Origin: Marmoricola sp.
GTDB taxonomy: Bacteria; Actinomycetota; Actinomycetes; Propionibacteriales; Nocardioidaceae
NCBI RefSeq assembly: GCF_025965215.1
Contig: NZ_JAOPXI010000059.1
Location: forward strand, 1 to 51,256
Direction: 5' to 3'
Length of the DNA stretch: 51,256 nt
A model generated the notes under the pieces. The model did no database searches. It saw only the letters and a program-made list of their open reading frames with translations, and was not told the DNA's origin. How positions within the stretch are numbered: position 1 is the first letter of the stretch; each line of letters opens with the position of its first letter. The position numbers and the translations under genes were made by a program. Below are positions 32,366 through 39,959 of this stretch, in pieces.

Positions 32366-32445
32366 CCGGTGAACCTGCAGGTCAGCGCTCTGGCTCGATA
32401 TCTTGCTTAAGCGCTTTGTCGACTTATCTACATATCGCTTAGGAT
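32366..32445. other. AT-rich convergent spacer with overlapping palindromes
   Basis: The spacer between plsC and parB is strikingly AT-rich from 32395 to 32445. It has the palindromes GCTTAAGC (32405-32412), AAGCGCTT (32409-32416) and GTCGAC (32418-32423). The 15-mer AAGCGCTTTGTCGAC (32409-32423) differs by one base from a stretch inside dnaA. It may be a bidirectional transcript end or a protein site. Confidence 0.4.
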
Positions 32446-33387
32446 CTAGATCGACCTGTCGTCGCGGTTGCGCGGGTCGATCACACCGACGATCCGCTCG
32501 AGGTCGGCAAGGGATGCGAACTCGATCGCGATGCGCCCCTTGGACCTGCCCAGGGTCACCTTGACCCGGGTGTCGAGACGGTCGGACAGGCGCTCGTTGA
32601 GGTCGGCCAGGCCGGGCGCTGAGGGGCGCCTGGCCTTGACCCGGGCGGTCTGGCCATCGCCGTCGGTGGCCCCGCCGACCGCGACGATCTCTTCCAGACC
32701 GCGGACCGAGATGCCCTCCGCGACGACCCTGCCTGCGAGTCGGTCCTGGGCGGCCGCGTCCGCGACGCCCAGCAGTGCCCGTGCATGACCTGCCGACAGC
32801 ACACCGGCGGCAACCCGTCGCTGGACGGCCGGAGAGAGTTTGAGCAGTCGCAACGTGTTGCTGATCTGCGGTCGGCTGCGACCGATCCGTGAGGAGAGCT
32901 CCTCATGGGTGCAGCCGAAGTCGTCGAGCAGCTGCTGGTAGGCCGCGGCCTCTTCTAGCGCGTTGAGCTGGGACCGGTGCAGGTTCTCCAGGAGCGCATC
33001 GCGGAGCATGTCGTCGTCCTGGGTCTGACGGACGATCGCCGGGATGGTCTCGAGACCGGCCTCCCTGGTCGCACGCCAACGGCGCTCGCCCATGATCAGC
33101 TCGTACCGGTCGTCGGCGACGCGCCGGACCACGATCGGCTGCAGGAGTCCGATCTCCTTGATGGATCCGACGAGCTCAGCCATCGCCTCCTCGTCGAACA
33201 CCTGACGGGGCTGGCGGGTGTTGGGCGTGATCGAGGCGATCGGAAGTTCGGCGAAGTAGGCGCCGGCGACCGAGCCAGGTTCAGGAGCTTCCCCGGCGGC
33301 GTGCGCGGCAGCGGCCTCGTCGGCCTCCGGCTGTGTCGGAATCAGGGAGCCCAGTCCCCGACCGAGCCCGCGCCGCTTCTCGCTCAT
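32446..33387 (-). CDS. parB: Chromosome-partitioning protein ParB
   Basis: This 313-residue ParB/Spo0J protein binds parS and spreads as a CTP-dependent clamp. The N-terminus ([14 protein letters not shown]) is the ParA-interacting type. The CTP-binding region has [16 protein letters not shown] and the GERRWRA arginine patch. The helix-turn-helix is [20 protein letters not shown], and a C-terminal dimer domain ends the protein. The ATG overlaps the parA stop as ATGA. Two parS sites lie 1-1.8 kb upstream. Confidence 0.96.
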   Translation of the reverse strand: MSEKRRGLGRGLGSLIPTQPEADEAAAAHAAGEAPEPGSVAGAYFAELPIASITPNTRQPRQVFDEEAMAELVGSIKEIGLLQPIVVRRVADDRYELIMGERRWRATREAGLETIPAIVRQTQDDDMLRDALLENLHRSQLNALEEAAAYQQLLDDFGCTHEELSSRIGRSRPQISNTLRLLKLSPAVQRRVAAGVLSAGHARALLGVADAAAQDRLAGRVVAEGISVRGLEEIVAVGGATDGDGQTARVKARRPSAPGLADLNERLSDRLDTRVKVTLGRSKGRIAIEFASLADLERIVGVIDPRNRDDRSI

Positions 33388-34355
33388 ACCGCTGCTCCCT
33401 TGATCGCCATCTCGCGCGCCGCTTCGAGGTAGCTGAGCGCGCCCGGAGATCCCGGATCGTAGGTCATCACGCTCTGGCCGTAGCTCGGTGCCTCCGAGAC
33501 CCGCACCGAACGCGGGATCGCGGTCCGCAGGACCTGGTCCTTGAAGTGCTCGCGCACCTCCTCGGCCACACCGGCAGCCAGGTTGGTGCGGCCGTCGTAC
33601 ATGGTGATCAGGATGGTGGAGATCGACAACGCCTGGTTCAGGTGGGCTCGGACCATCTCGACGGTCTCGATCAACTGGCCCAGGCCCTCCAGGGCGTAGT
33701 ACTCGGCCTGGATCGGGATCAGCATCTCCTCGCCGGCGACCAGCGCGTTCAGGGTCAGCAGACCCAACGACGGCGGGCAGTCGATGAGCACGTAGTCGAG
33801 GCGCTCCTCTGAATCGGCACCGATCGGGTCATAGGCGGCGAGAGCCTTGCGCAACCTGCTCTCACGAGCCACCACGCTGACCAGCTCGATCTCGGCGCCG
33901 GCCAGATCGATGGTGGCCGGGACGACGAAGAGACCCGGGATGTCCGGGTGTTGCTGGACGACCTCGGCCACCGGGAGGCCATCCACGAGCATGTCGTACG
34001 ACGAGGGTGTTCCGCGGCGATGATCGACGGCCAGGGCGGTCGACGCGTTGCCCTGCGGGTCCAGATCGACCACCAGGACCCGCTGACCTCCCAGTGCGAG
34101 CGCGACCGCGAGGTTCACGGTGGAGGTCGTCTTGCCGACCCCGCCCTTCTGGTTCGCGACCACCATGACCCTGGTCCGTGCCGGACGGGGAAGGGGGTCG
34201 GCGAAGTTCACCCGCTCCCTGGCTCGCAGCTCAGCCTCGATCGCCCGGGCCAGGGGCGTCGTGGTGTCGCTGTAGGCCACCGGTTGCCCGTCGAGGTCGG
34301 CGGCAGTCCGAACCGTCGGCAGGTCGGTTTCCGGGGTGCGAGGATGCTCGGTCAC
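33384..34355 (-). CDS. parA: Chromosome-partitioning ATPase ParA
   Basis: This 323-residue Walker ATPase has the deviant P-loop KGGVGKTTS (Lys70 is the signature lysine, Lys75 the second), the VDLDPQGN switch and the [12 protein letters not shown] Walker B. A 60-residue N-terminal extension is typical of actinobacterial ParA. It drives segregation of the origin with ParB. The GTG start is preceded by CAGGAG on the minus strand, and a perfect parS site lies 19 bases upstream of the start. In this organism the upstream spacer also carries DnaA-box-like sequences. Confidence 0.96.
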   Translation of the reverse strand: MTEHPRTPETDLPTVRTAADLDGQPVAYSDTTTPLARAIEAELRARERVNFADPLPRPARTRVMVVANQKGGVGKTTSTVNLAVALALGGQRVLVVDLDPQGNASTALAVDHRRGTPSSYDMLVDGLPVAEVVQQHPDIPGLFVVPATIDLAGAEIELVSVVARESRLRKALAAYDPIGADSEERLDYVLIDCPPSLGLLTLNALVAGEEMLIPIQAEYYALEGLGQLIETVEMVRAHLNQALSISTILITMYDGRTNLAAGVAEEVREHFKDQVLRTAIPRSVRVSEAPSYGQSVMTYDPGSPGALSYLEAAREMAIKGAAV

Positions 34356-34373
34356 GCTGTGCTCCTGAGGCGA

Positions 34374-34389
34374 TGTTTCACGTGAAACA
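34374..34389. promoter_or_regulatory. parS: parS site (perfect TGTTTCACGTGAAACA)
   Basis: This is a full 16-bp palindrome matching the ParB-binding consensus. It lies just upstream of parA, so ParB binding here could both nucleate the partition complex and influence parAB transcription. Confidence 0.95.
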
Positions 34390-34401
34390 GACGCGGTTGC
34401 C

Positions 34402-34466
34402 TGTGGATAACTGGGAACGATCTGTGGATTGCCCCGCTTGGAGACCCGGTCACCACCGGTGGATAA
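34402..34466. promoter_or_regulatory. DnaA-box-like cluster in the parA-rsmG spacer
   Basis: Three sequences in one orientation resemble the DnaA box: TGTGGATAA (34402-34410, a perfect TTATCCACA complement), TGTGGATTG (34423-34431) and GGTGGATAA (34458-34466). The whole spacer is 159 bases and holds no gene. Confidence 0.55.
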
Positions 34467-34514
34467 CTATTTCCCTGCTGAACGGCCAATCCCGGCGAAA
34501 CGGGACGCCCCGAC

Positions 34515-35171
34515 CTACTTCTTTCTGATCTGAACAACGCGGACCGGCGGCTCCAAGAACTCGCGTCCGAGTTCGATCACGCCCACCAGGTGCCCACGTT
34601 CGGACGAGATCGTCTTGCTGGCAACGGCGATCTCCTCCTCCGCAGACGAGCCTTTCATGGCCAGGAACAACCCGCCAGACCTCACGAGCGGCAAAGACCA
34701 CCGGGCCAGCCGGTCAAGAGGTGCGACGGCACGTGACGTTACGACATCAAACACCGCATTCCTGTGCAAATCCTCTGCACGTCCTCGACGTACCTGGACG
34801 TTGTCGAGGCCCAGGGCCGCCACGACCTCCTCCAGAAACGTCGTACGCCGCAACAAAGGCTCGACCAGGGTCACCATCAGGTCCGGCCGTCGGATCGCCA
34901 TCACCAGGCCCGGCAGGCCGGCACCTGATCCGAGATCGCACACCGAGGCACCCTCGTCGACCAGGTCGGTGACAACCGCACAGTTCAGTAGATGGCGCTC
35001 CCACAGTCGTGGAACCTCGCGTGGTCCGATCAGACCCCGGATGGTGGCCTCCGTGGCGAGCAGACCGGCGAACGCCTCGGCGCTCGGCAAGGCATCCGAA
35101 AACACCCTCCGTGCCACGGCCGGCGCGGAGGGTGCTGTCGGTTCACTCACGGTTTCACGTGAAACATTCAC
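34515..35171 (-). CDS. rsmG: 16S rRNA (guanine527-N7)-methyltransferase RsmG
   Basis: This 218-residue SAM-dependent methyltransferase modifies G527 in the 530 loop of 16S rRNA; loss in other bacteria gives low-level streptomycin resistance. It shows RHLLNCAVV, the SAM loop CDLGSGAGLPGL and the VTSRAVAPLDRL region. The GTG at 35171 overlaps the jag stop as GTGA. Codons 3-7 are formed by a parS site. A second in-frame GTG at codon 8 is possible and would leave parS outside the coding part. It is in operon with jag and yidC. Confidence 0.93.
   Translation of the reverse strand: MNVSRETVSEPTAPSAPAVARRVFSDALPSAEAFAGLLATEATIRGLIGPREVPRLWERHLLNCAVVTDLVDEGASVCDLGSGAGLPGLVMAIRRPDLMVTLVEPLLRRTTFLEEVVAALGLDNVQVRRGRAEDLHRNAVFDVVTSRAVAPLDRLARWSLPLVRSGGLFLAMKGSSAEEEIAVASKTISSERGHLVGVIELGREFLEPPVRVVQIRKK
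35151..35166. promoter_or_regulatory. parS: parS site (15/16 match) inside the 5' end of rsmG
   Basis: GGTTTCACGTGAAACA differs from the parS consensus only at the first base. It encodes residues of the VSRET segment at the start of RsmG. Confidence 0.9.
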
Positions 35172-35728
35172 CCGGGAAGGACCACCACGTGGCGTCGCGG
35201 CTCCACTCCGTCGGACTCCGACTTCAGGCCGGCCGCCGCCACGGCGTCGTGGACGACCTTGCGCTCGAACGGCGACATCGGCTCCAGCGAGACCGGCTCA
35301 CCAGTCTCCTTGACCTGGGCGATGATCGCCTCGGCCTGCTCCTCCAGCTCGGTCCGCCGAGTTGAGCGGTGGCCCGAGACGTCCAGCATCAGACGCGAGC
35401 GCTCACCGGTCTCCCGGTACACCGCCAGTCTGGTCAGCTCCTGGAGCGCTTCCAGGACCTCACCGTTGTCGCCTACAAGTTGTGGCAGGTTCGCTCCCAC
35501 GATGGACACGGTCGCGCGGTCACCCTCGACGTCCATGTCCAGGTCTCCGTCCAGGTCGGCGATCTCGAGGAGCTCCTCGAGGTAGTCCGCTGCGATCTCA
35601 CCCTCGAGCTCGAGACGCTTGGTGCGCGTGGGCCGGCCGGCCTCGTCGCCGTCGTCACCCTGCTCCTCGGCGATCTCGGTCGCTTCGATCTCCTCAACCA
35701 CGTCGGTGGCCTCGATGCTCTCGGTCAA
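35168..35728 (-). CDS. jag: Jag/KhpB-type RNA-binding protein (R3H domain)
   Basis: This 186-residue protein has an acidic N-terminal region, a KH-like domain at about 45-110 and an R3H domain at the C-terminus (MSPFERKVVHDAVAAAGLKSES...EPRRHVVV), which has the order seen in Jag. It binds single-stranded nucleic acid and is nearly always found beside yidC. A long Jag-N domain is absent, as is usual in actinobacteria. The start is TTG at 35728, overlapping the yidC stop as TTGA, with GGGAGAG upstream on the minus strand. Confidence 0.92.
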   Translation of the reverse strand: MTESIEATDVVEEIEATEIAEEQGDDGDEAGRPTRTKRLELEGEIAADYLEELLEIADLDGDLDMDVEGDRATVSIVGANLPQLVGDNGEVLEALQELTRLAVYRETGERSRLMLDVSGHRSTRRTELEEQAEAIIAQVKETGEPVSLEPMSPFERKVVHDAVAAAGLKSESDGVEPRRHVVVLPG

Positions 35729-36723
35729 TTCGTCTCTCCCTTGTCGGTGGCCTCGCCCGATGGCGATGGGTTCTTGGGGGCCTGGGCCCGTCGCTGTTCG
35801 CGAGTCTGCTTCTTCGGCTGCTGGCGCTGCGCCGGACGGCGCTCCTCGACCACGTCGTCCACGACGACGACGGTCCCGGGAACCGTCTGGCCCTTGGCGG
35901 ACGCCTTGTCGGCATCGCGTTTCTGCTTCGCGCGGAAGGCCTCGGTGTTCGGGGCCGGGTTGTTCCGGATCACGTAGAACTGCTGCCCCATGGTCCAGAG
36001 GTTCGAGGTCGTCCAGTACATGAGGACACCGATCGGGAACGCGATGCCACCCACGGCGAAGACGAGCGGGAGCACGTACAGCAGCATCTTCTGCTGCTGC
36101 GCGTACGGACCGGAGAGCGCGTCATCGGGCATGTTCTTGCTCATCAGCTGACGCTGGGTCAGGAACGTGGTCAGCGTCATCGAGATGACCAGCACGATCG
36201 CAATGACCTGGACGGCCACGTGGCCGTTCGACTTCACGAAGCTCGAGGACAGCGTGCCGCCGAAGAACGGTGCGTGCGCGAACGTCAGGGCGTCGGTCTT
36301 GGTCAGCAGACCGTTACCCTTGCTCTGCGCAGCCTTGGACAGGATCCGGAACAGTGCCAGGAAGATCGGCATCTGCACGATCAGTGGCAGGCACGAGGAG
36401 AACGGGTTCGTGCCGGTCTCCTTGTACAGCGCCATCGTCTCCTGGGTCAGGCGCTCGCGGTCGTGCCCGTACTTCTTCTGCAGCTCCTTGACCCGCGGCT
36501 GCAGCATCTGCATGTTCCGGCTGGACTTGATCTGCTTGACGAACAGCGGGATCAGCGCCGCGCGGATCGTGAGCGTCAGACCGATGATCGACAGCGCCCA
36601 GGAAGCGCCGGACGACGGCGAGAACACGAGGCTGAAGACGTGGTGCCAGCCGAGCAGCACCGCCGAGACCAGGTAGTAGAGCGGCGTGATGATGAAGTGG
36701 CCGATTGAGCCTAGGAAACCCAC
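35725..36723 (-). CDS. yidC: Membrane protein insertase YidC
   Basis: This 332-residue Oxa1/YidC protein inserts and folds membrane proteins. It has an N-terminal membrane helix, the central insertase region with the conserved arginine in SIIGLTLTIRAALIPLF, the cytoplasmic hairpin MQMLQPRVKELQKKYG, further helices (QMPIFLALFRIL, LPLVFAVGGIAFPIGVLMYWTTSNLWTM) and a basic C-terminal tail that may touch the ribosome. GTG at 36723 directly follows the yidD stop. Confidence 0.95.
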   Translation of the reverse strand: MGFLGSIGHFIITPLYYLVSAVLLGWHHVFSLVFSPSSGASWALSIIGLTLTIRAALIPLFVKQIKSSRNMQMLQPRVKELQKKYGHDRERLTQETMALYKETGTNPFSSCLPLIVQMPIFLALFRILSKAAQSKGNGLLTKTDALTFAHAPFFGGTLSSSFVKSNGHVAVQVIAIVLVISMTLTTFLTQRQLMSKNMPDDALSGPYAQQQKMLLYVLPLVFAVGGIAFPIGVLMYWTTSNLWTMGQQFYVIRNNPAPNTEAFRAKQKRDADKASAKGQTVPGTVVVVDDVVEERRPAQRQQPKKQTREQRRAQAPKNPSPSGEATDKGETN

Positions 36724-36999
36724 TCAGACTCCTTGAGTCGTGTTCACATGGCCCAGCAGGTGCTGGGAAGATTTGGCTGGAGAGGTCTTGGCTGGGACCG
36801 GGTCGTAGCCGCCGGCAGCCCAGGGGTGGCAGCGCCCCACCCGTCGTACGGCGAGCCAGGTGCCCTTGATGCTCCCGTGCACGGTCACCGCCTCGAGCGC
36901 GTACGCCGAGCAGGTCGGGTGGTACCGGCAGACCTGGCCGTACAACGGGCTGATCGCGAAACGGTACGCCTTGAGGAGGCCGATCAGCACGTATCGCAC
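36724..36999 (-). CDS. yidD: Membrane protein insertion efficiency factor YidD
   Basis: This 91-residue protein has the hallmark segments AYRFAISPL, CRYHPTCSAYALEAV and HGSIKGTWLAVRRVGRCHPW, followed by a short tail. It is a small peripheral inner-membrane protein that supports YidC. GTG follows the rnpA stop without a gap, and its own stop is next to the yidC start. Confidence 0.93.
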   Translation of the reverse strand: MRYVLIGLLKAYRFAISPLYGQVCRYHPTCSAYALEAVTVHGSIKGTWLAVRRVGRCHPWAAGGYDPVPAKTSPAKSSQHLLGHVNTTQGV

Positions 37000-37356
37000 C
37001 TAGATCAACTCCTTCATGGTCGGCACCAGACAACGATCGAGCTCGGCCGCAAGATCCCGGGACGTGGCCGCCGCCGAACCAGGCAGCGCCCGAACGACGA
37101 GGAGGCTCCCGCTGGGAAGCATGCTGACCCGCTCCCTCATCAGGTGGCGCAGGCGCCGCTTCACACGGTTCCGCGTGACGGCCGGCCCGACCGACTTCGC
37201 GACCACGAAACCCACACGGGGTTGCACACTTGTCGCTTTGTCGACATTAGGGACGGCCAGGTGCAGAACCATCAGCGGACCGCCGGCACGGCGTCCACGA
37301 CGGACCGTGTGCCGAAAGTCCTCGGCACTGGTCAGGCGATTGCTGGCGGACAGCAC
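37000..37356 (-). CDS. rnpA: Ribonuclease P protein component
   Basis: This 118-residue protein subunit of RNase P helps mature tRNA 5' ends. The RNR motif reads VTRNRVKRRLRHLMRE, with the upstream PRVGFVVAKSVG strand. A longer frame reaches 37434 inside rpmH, but the conserved N-terminus (LSASNRLTSAEDFRHTVRRGRRAG) starts at GTG 37356, which I prefer. AGGAC lies very close to this codon. It is cotranscribed with rpmH. Confidence 0.93.
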   Translation of the reverse strand: MLSASNRLTSAEDFRHTVRRGRRAGGPLMVLHLAVPNVDKATSVQPRVGFVVAKSVGPAVTRNRVKRRLRHLMRERVSMLPSGSLLVVRALPGSAAATSRDLAAELDRCLVPTMKELI

Positions 37357-37372
37357 GTCCTGGCAAGCGGCC

Positions 37373-37510
37373 TCAGACTGCGAGGCTGTTGCGGCCCTTG
37401 CGACGTCGTGCCGACAGGATCGAGCGTCCGGCACGCGTACGCATGCGCAGGCGGAACCCGTGCACCTTGTGACGACGACGGTTGTTCGGCTGGTACGTAC
37501 GCTTGCTCAT
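37373..37510 (-). CDS. rpmH: 50S ribosomal protein L34
   Basis: This is a 45-residue basic protein, [20 protein letters not shown] at the start, matching bacterial L34 over its full length. It is the first gene of the minus-strand rpmH-rnpA-yidD-yidC-jag-rsmG series. Its promoter lies about 200 bases upstream, next to the dnaA promoter. Confidence 0.97.
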   Translation of the reverse strand: MSKRTYQPNNRRRHKVHGFRLRMRTRAGRSILSARRRKGRNSLAV

Positions 37511-37713
37511 GAAAATCTCCACGCGCTTCTGTTGGGATGCTCGGCTTGTGAAACAGCTCTGCGGGACGTGTCCACCACCGGGTCGCACGACGCAGAACGC
37601 CGCCAGACGGCTGAGAATCTCCTCAGCGCAACTGGCACCGCCTGCCCGCGCGACGGACCCATGGGGCCCGGTCGTGGACATGCGGCACCGGTCGAACCGG
37701 TTTCGACCTGCCA

Positions 37714-37743
37714 ACGGTACGTGTGGGGTGCACGCAGGGTCAA
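37714..37743 (-). promoter_or_regulatory. rpmH promoter (TTGACC, 18 bp, TACCGT)
   Basis: On the minus strand TTGACC (37738-37743) and TACCGT (37714-37719) are separated by 18 bases. Transcription would start near 37706, inside a 7-bp-arm palindrome (37690-37708), which could act as operator or leader hairpin. Confidence 0.6.
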
Positions 37744-37844
37744 TTCGATGCTCACCGGTGACACCACAGCGAACCTCAAAAGACGCGATGATGCACTACT
37801 GGGCTAGTCGAATCGCGCCGACACGCCGATGAATCGCTCGAACC

Positions 37845-37853
37845 TGTGGACAA
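37845..37853 (-). promoter_or_regulatory. DnaA box (TTGTCCACA, minus strand)
   Basis: TGTGGACAA on the plus strand is a perfect complement of TTGTCCACA. It sits four bases before the putative dnaA -35, well placed for autoregulation. Confidence 0.75.
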
Positions 37854-37857
37854 CTAG

Positions 37858-37887
37858 TTGATACCGAAGCGTCCGAGTTGTTAGCGT
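37858..37887 (+). promoter_or_regulatory. Putative dnaA promoter (TTGATA, 18 bp, TAGCGT)
   Basis: TTGATA (37858-37863) and TAGCGT (37882-37887) are separated by 18 bases. A transcript from here would have a leader of about 170 bases before the GTG at 38063 and would include a DnaA box. Confidence 0.45.
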
Positions 37888-37959
37888 CCGGGGTCCGGCC
37901 CACCTGAGTACGCGGAAACGTCCGCACAGATCTCTTGGCTCGCGCACCCCTGCACAACC

Positions 37960-37968
37960 TGTGGACAA
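37960..37968 (-). promoter_or_regulatory. DnaA box (TTGTCCACA, minus strand)
   Basis: This is a second perfect TGTGGACAA on the plus strand. A related TGTGGATCG follows at 37972-37980. The GTG inside this box opens a longer dnaA frame, but is unlikely to be the true start. Confidence 0.75.
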
Positions 37969-38062
37969 AGGTGTGGATCGGACCAACCAGATCAAGCCAG
38001 ACGACAGCCGCCACCGCCCACCGGCGCAACGGAGCGTCAGGACGAGGGAGCGCGAGGCGCAC

Positions 38063-39589
38063 GTGGATTCACCAGCAGGCAACGGACCGGCAAGTTCCAG
38101 CGGGGCACCAGGCAAGGAACTCGACGTCCTGTGGCCGGCGATCCTCGACAGCCTCGCGCCCAACCAGCGCGTGTGGCTCGCGTCGAGCAAGCCGGTGATG
38201 CTGGCCGAGTCGACCGCCGTCATCGCCGTGCCCAACGAGTTCACCCGCACCCAGCTCGAAGGGCGGCTGCGCACCCGGCTCGAGGACGCCCTGAGCGACA
38301 GCCTCAACAGGCCGATCCGGATCGCCGTCAGCGTCGACGAGAGCCTGGTCCAGGCCCCCAGCGAGGTCGACGCCGAGGCGACCGGCCAGGACGGGACCAC
38401 CGGCAGGGGCGCTACCGAAGCCACCACCGACGCGCCGTTCGGAGCACCAGCCACGCTCATCCAACAACCACAAAGCACTTCATTAACAAATCATCAAAGT
38501 GCTTTGTCGACAAATATCCAGGGTGGTGCGTCGCTGACGACGGGCATCCCGGACAGCCCGCTCAACCCCCGGTACACCTTCGAGACCTTCGTCATCGGGT
38601 CGTCGAACCGGTTCGCGCACGCCGCAGCGGTGGCCGTCGCCGAGGCTCCGGGCAAGGCCTACAACCCCTTGCTGGTCTATGGCGACTCCGGCCTGGGCAA
38701 GACCCACCTGTTACACGCGATCGGGCACTACGTGCGCAGCCTCTACACCGGCGCCAAGATCCGCTACGTGTCCTCTGAGGCCTTCACCAACGACGTCATC
38801 AACGCCATCAAGGACGCGAATACGGCCGCCCTCCAGCGCAGGTACCGCGATGTCGACGTCCTGCTGATCGACGACATCCAGTTCCTCGAGGGCAAGCAGC
38901 AGACCCAGGAAGAGTTCTTCCACACCTTCAACACGCTGCACAACGCGAACAAGCAGATCGTGATCAGCTCCGACCGGCCTCCCAAGCGCCTGACCCAGTT
39001 GGAGGACCGCCTGCGCAACAGGTTCGAGTGGGGGTTGCTCACCGACGTGCAGCCGCCCGACCTGGAGACCAGGATCGCGATCCTGCGCAAGAAGGCCGCC
39101 GCCGACCGGCTGCATGCGCCTGCCGACGTCTTGGAGTTCATCGCCAGCCGGATCCAGACCAACATCCGTGAACTCGAGGGTGCCCTCATCCGGGTGACCG
39201 CTTTCGCGAGCATCAACCACCAGGAAGTCGACATGACCCTGGCCGAGATCGTGCTCAAGGACCTGATTCCCGAGGGTGGCGAACCGCAGGTGACAGCCGG
39301 CCTGATCATCGCGCAGACGGCGTCGTACCACTCGTTCAGCATCGAGGACCTGTGCGGGCCCAGCCGGACCCGCGCACTGGTCACCGCTCGTCAGATCGCG
39401 ATGTACCTCTGCCGCGAGCTGACCGACCTCTCGCTGCCCAAGATCGGCCAGCAGTTCGGCGGTCGCGACCACACCACGGTCATGAACGCCGAGCGTCGCA
39501 TCCGCAAGGACCTCGCCGAGCGCCAGACCACCTACAAGACGGTCAACGAGCTCACCATGCGCATCAAGCAGCAGGCCAAGCAGCCGTAA
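38063..39589 (+). CDS. dnaA: Chromosomal replication initiator protein DnaA
   Basis: This 508-residue initiator has domain I at about 18-95 ([17 protein letters not shown]), a variable domain II linker at about 95-170, the AAA+ domain with Walker [10 protein letters not shown] and Walker B LLIDDIQF, and the DnaA-box-binding helix-turn-helix with the signature [12 protein letters not shown]. The frame extends upstream to 37961, but GTG at 38063 has GAGG five bases before it and removes an atypical basic extension. The linker contains an AT-rich, palindromic insert with a TTA leucine codon (38470-38516), unlike the rest of the gene. Confidence 0.95.
   Translation: MDSPAGNGPASSSGAPGKELDVLWPAILDSLAPNQRVWLASSKPVMLAESTAVIAVPNEFTRTQLEGRLRTRLEDALSDSLNRPIRIAVSVDESLVQAPSEVDAEATGQDGTTGRGATEATTDAPFGAPATLIQQPQSTSLTNHQSALSTNIQGGASLTTGIPDSPLNPRYTFETFVIGSSNRFAHAAAVAVAEAPGKAYNPLLVYGDSGLGKTHLLHAIGHYVRSLYTGAKIRYVSSEAFTNDVINAIKDANTAALQRRYRDVDVLLIDDIQFLEGKQQTQEEFFHTFNTLHNANKQIVISSDRPPKRLTQLEDRLRNRFEWGLLTDVQPPDLETRIAILRKKAAADRLHAPADVLEFIASRIQTNIRELEGALIRVTAFASINHQEVDMTLAEIVLKDLIPEGGEPQVTAGLIIAQTASYHSFSIEDLCGPSRTRALVTARQIAMYLCRELTDLSLPKIGQQFGGRDHTTVMNAERRIRKDLAERQTTYKTVNELTMRIKQQAKQP
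38470..38516 (+). repeat. AT-rich inverted repeat inside the dnaA linker
   Basis: ACAAAGCACTT (38470-38480) and AAGTGCTTTGT (38497-38507) form an 11-bp perfect inverted repeat. TTTGTCGACAAA (38503-38514) overlaps it as a second palindrome. The stretch is in frame and encodes polar linker residues. Confidence 0.7.
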
Positions 39590-39959
39590 GGGATCTGCGG
39601 TGACAACCTGTGGTTCACGCCATGAATTGTCGTGGAGGGCCTGGGGAACAGCTGTGGACAAGCGGACGACACCGCGCACAACCCGTCCGCGAACCCACAG
39701 CCCCAGTTCGCTCGTCCACCCGTCATCCACAACCCCTGAGGACAACAAAAGTGTCGGTGACCTGCGGTTTCATCAGTTCTCCACAGGATCCACCGCCCCT
39801 ACGACTACTACTAGATCTCCAATTGCTCCATCGTCGAATCACAACCGGAAACGACCCCGGGTGGGGACAACCCCCCACGCTGGTCGCGAGCGTGACAGGA
39901 TGCCGAGTCCCAAGGCATGAGTCCCCACCACCAGGTGCGACCCGCAGGAGGCAACACCC
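39590..39959. other. oriC: Replication origin oriC (dnaA-dnaN spacer)
   Basis: The 370-base spacer has a perfect DnaA box TGTGGACAA (39653-39661). Near matches are TGTGGTTCA (39609), TCATCCACA (39723), TGAGGACAA (39737), TTCTCCACA (39777) and TGGGGACAA (39862). After the 39777 box comes a GC-rich stretch and then CTA-CGA-CTA-CTA-CTA (39799-39813), followed by the most AT-rich part of the spacer (39812-39842). This is the order of a bacterial basal unwinding system. The dnaN ribosome site AGGAGG is at 39946-39951. The spacer is shorter than in Streptomyces or mycobacteria. Confidence 0.85.
39777..39813. promoter_or_regulatory. DnaA box, GC spacer and DnaA-trio array
   Basis: TTCTCCACA (39777-39785) is followed by 13 mostly G/C bases and then five triplets, CTA CGA CTA CTA CTA. 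On the other strand these read 3'-GAT-GCT-GAT-GAT-GAT-5', matching the 3'-GAT-5' DnaA-trio consensus in the direction away from the box. This is the likely site of first strand opening. Confidence 0.65.

Larger units (their letters stand above)
37511..38062. promoter_or_regulatory. rpmH-dnaA divergent control region
   Basis: This 552-base spacer contains no convincing gene. From the rpmH side it holds a leader of about 195 bases, a palindrome GGTCGAA-N5-TTCGACC (37690-37708) and the rpmH promoter. From the dnaA side it holds a DnaA box, a dnaA promoter, a second DnaA box and a ribosome site (GAGG at 38054). It may form part of a bipartite origin with the dnaA-dnaN spacer. Confidence 0.6.

Noticed and set aside
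37545-37554. Third parS site (TTGTGAAACA)
   Set aside because: Only one half of the palindrome is present; the other half does not match.
37692-37706. TCGAAC-like half-sites resembling a LexA box before rpmH
   Set aside because: The spacing between the halves is one base short of the actinobacterial SOS consensus, and no SOS gene is adjacent.
37961-38062. N-terminal extension of DnaA from the GTG at 37961
   Set aside because: The codon lies inside a DnaA box, the extension is atypically basic, and GTG at 38063 has a better ribosome site.
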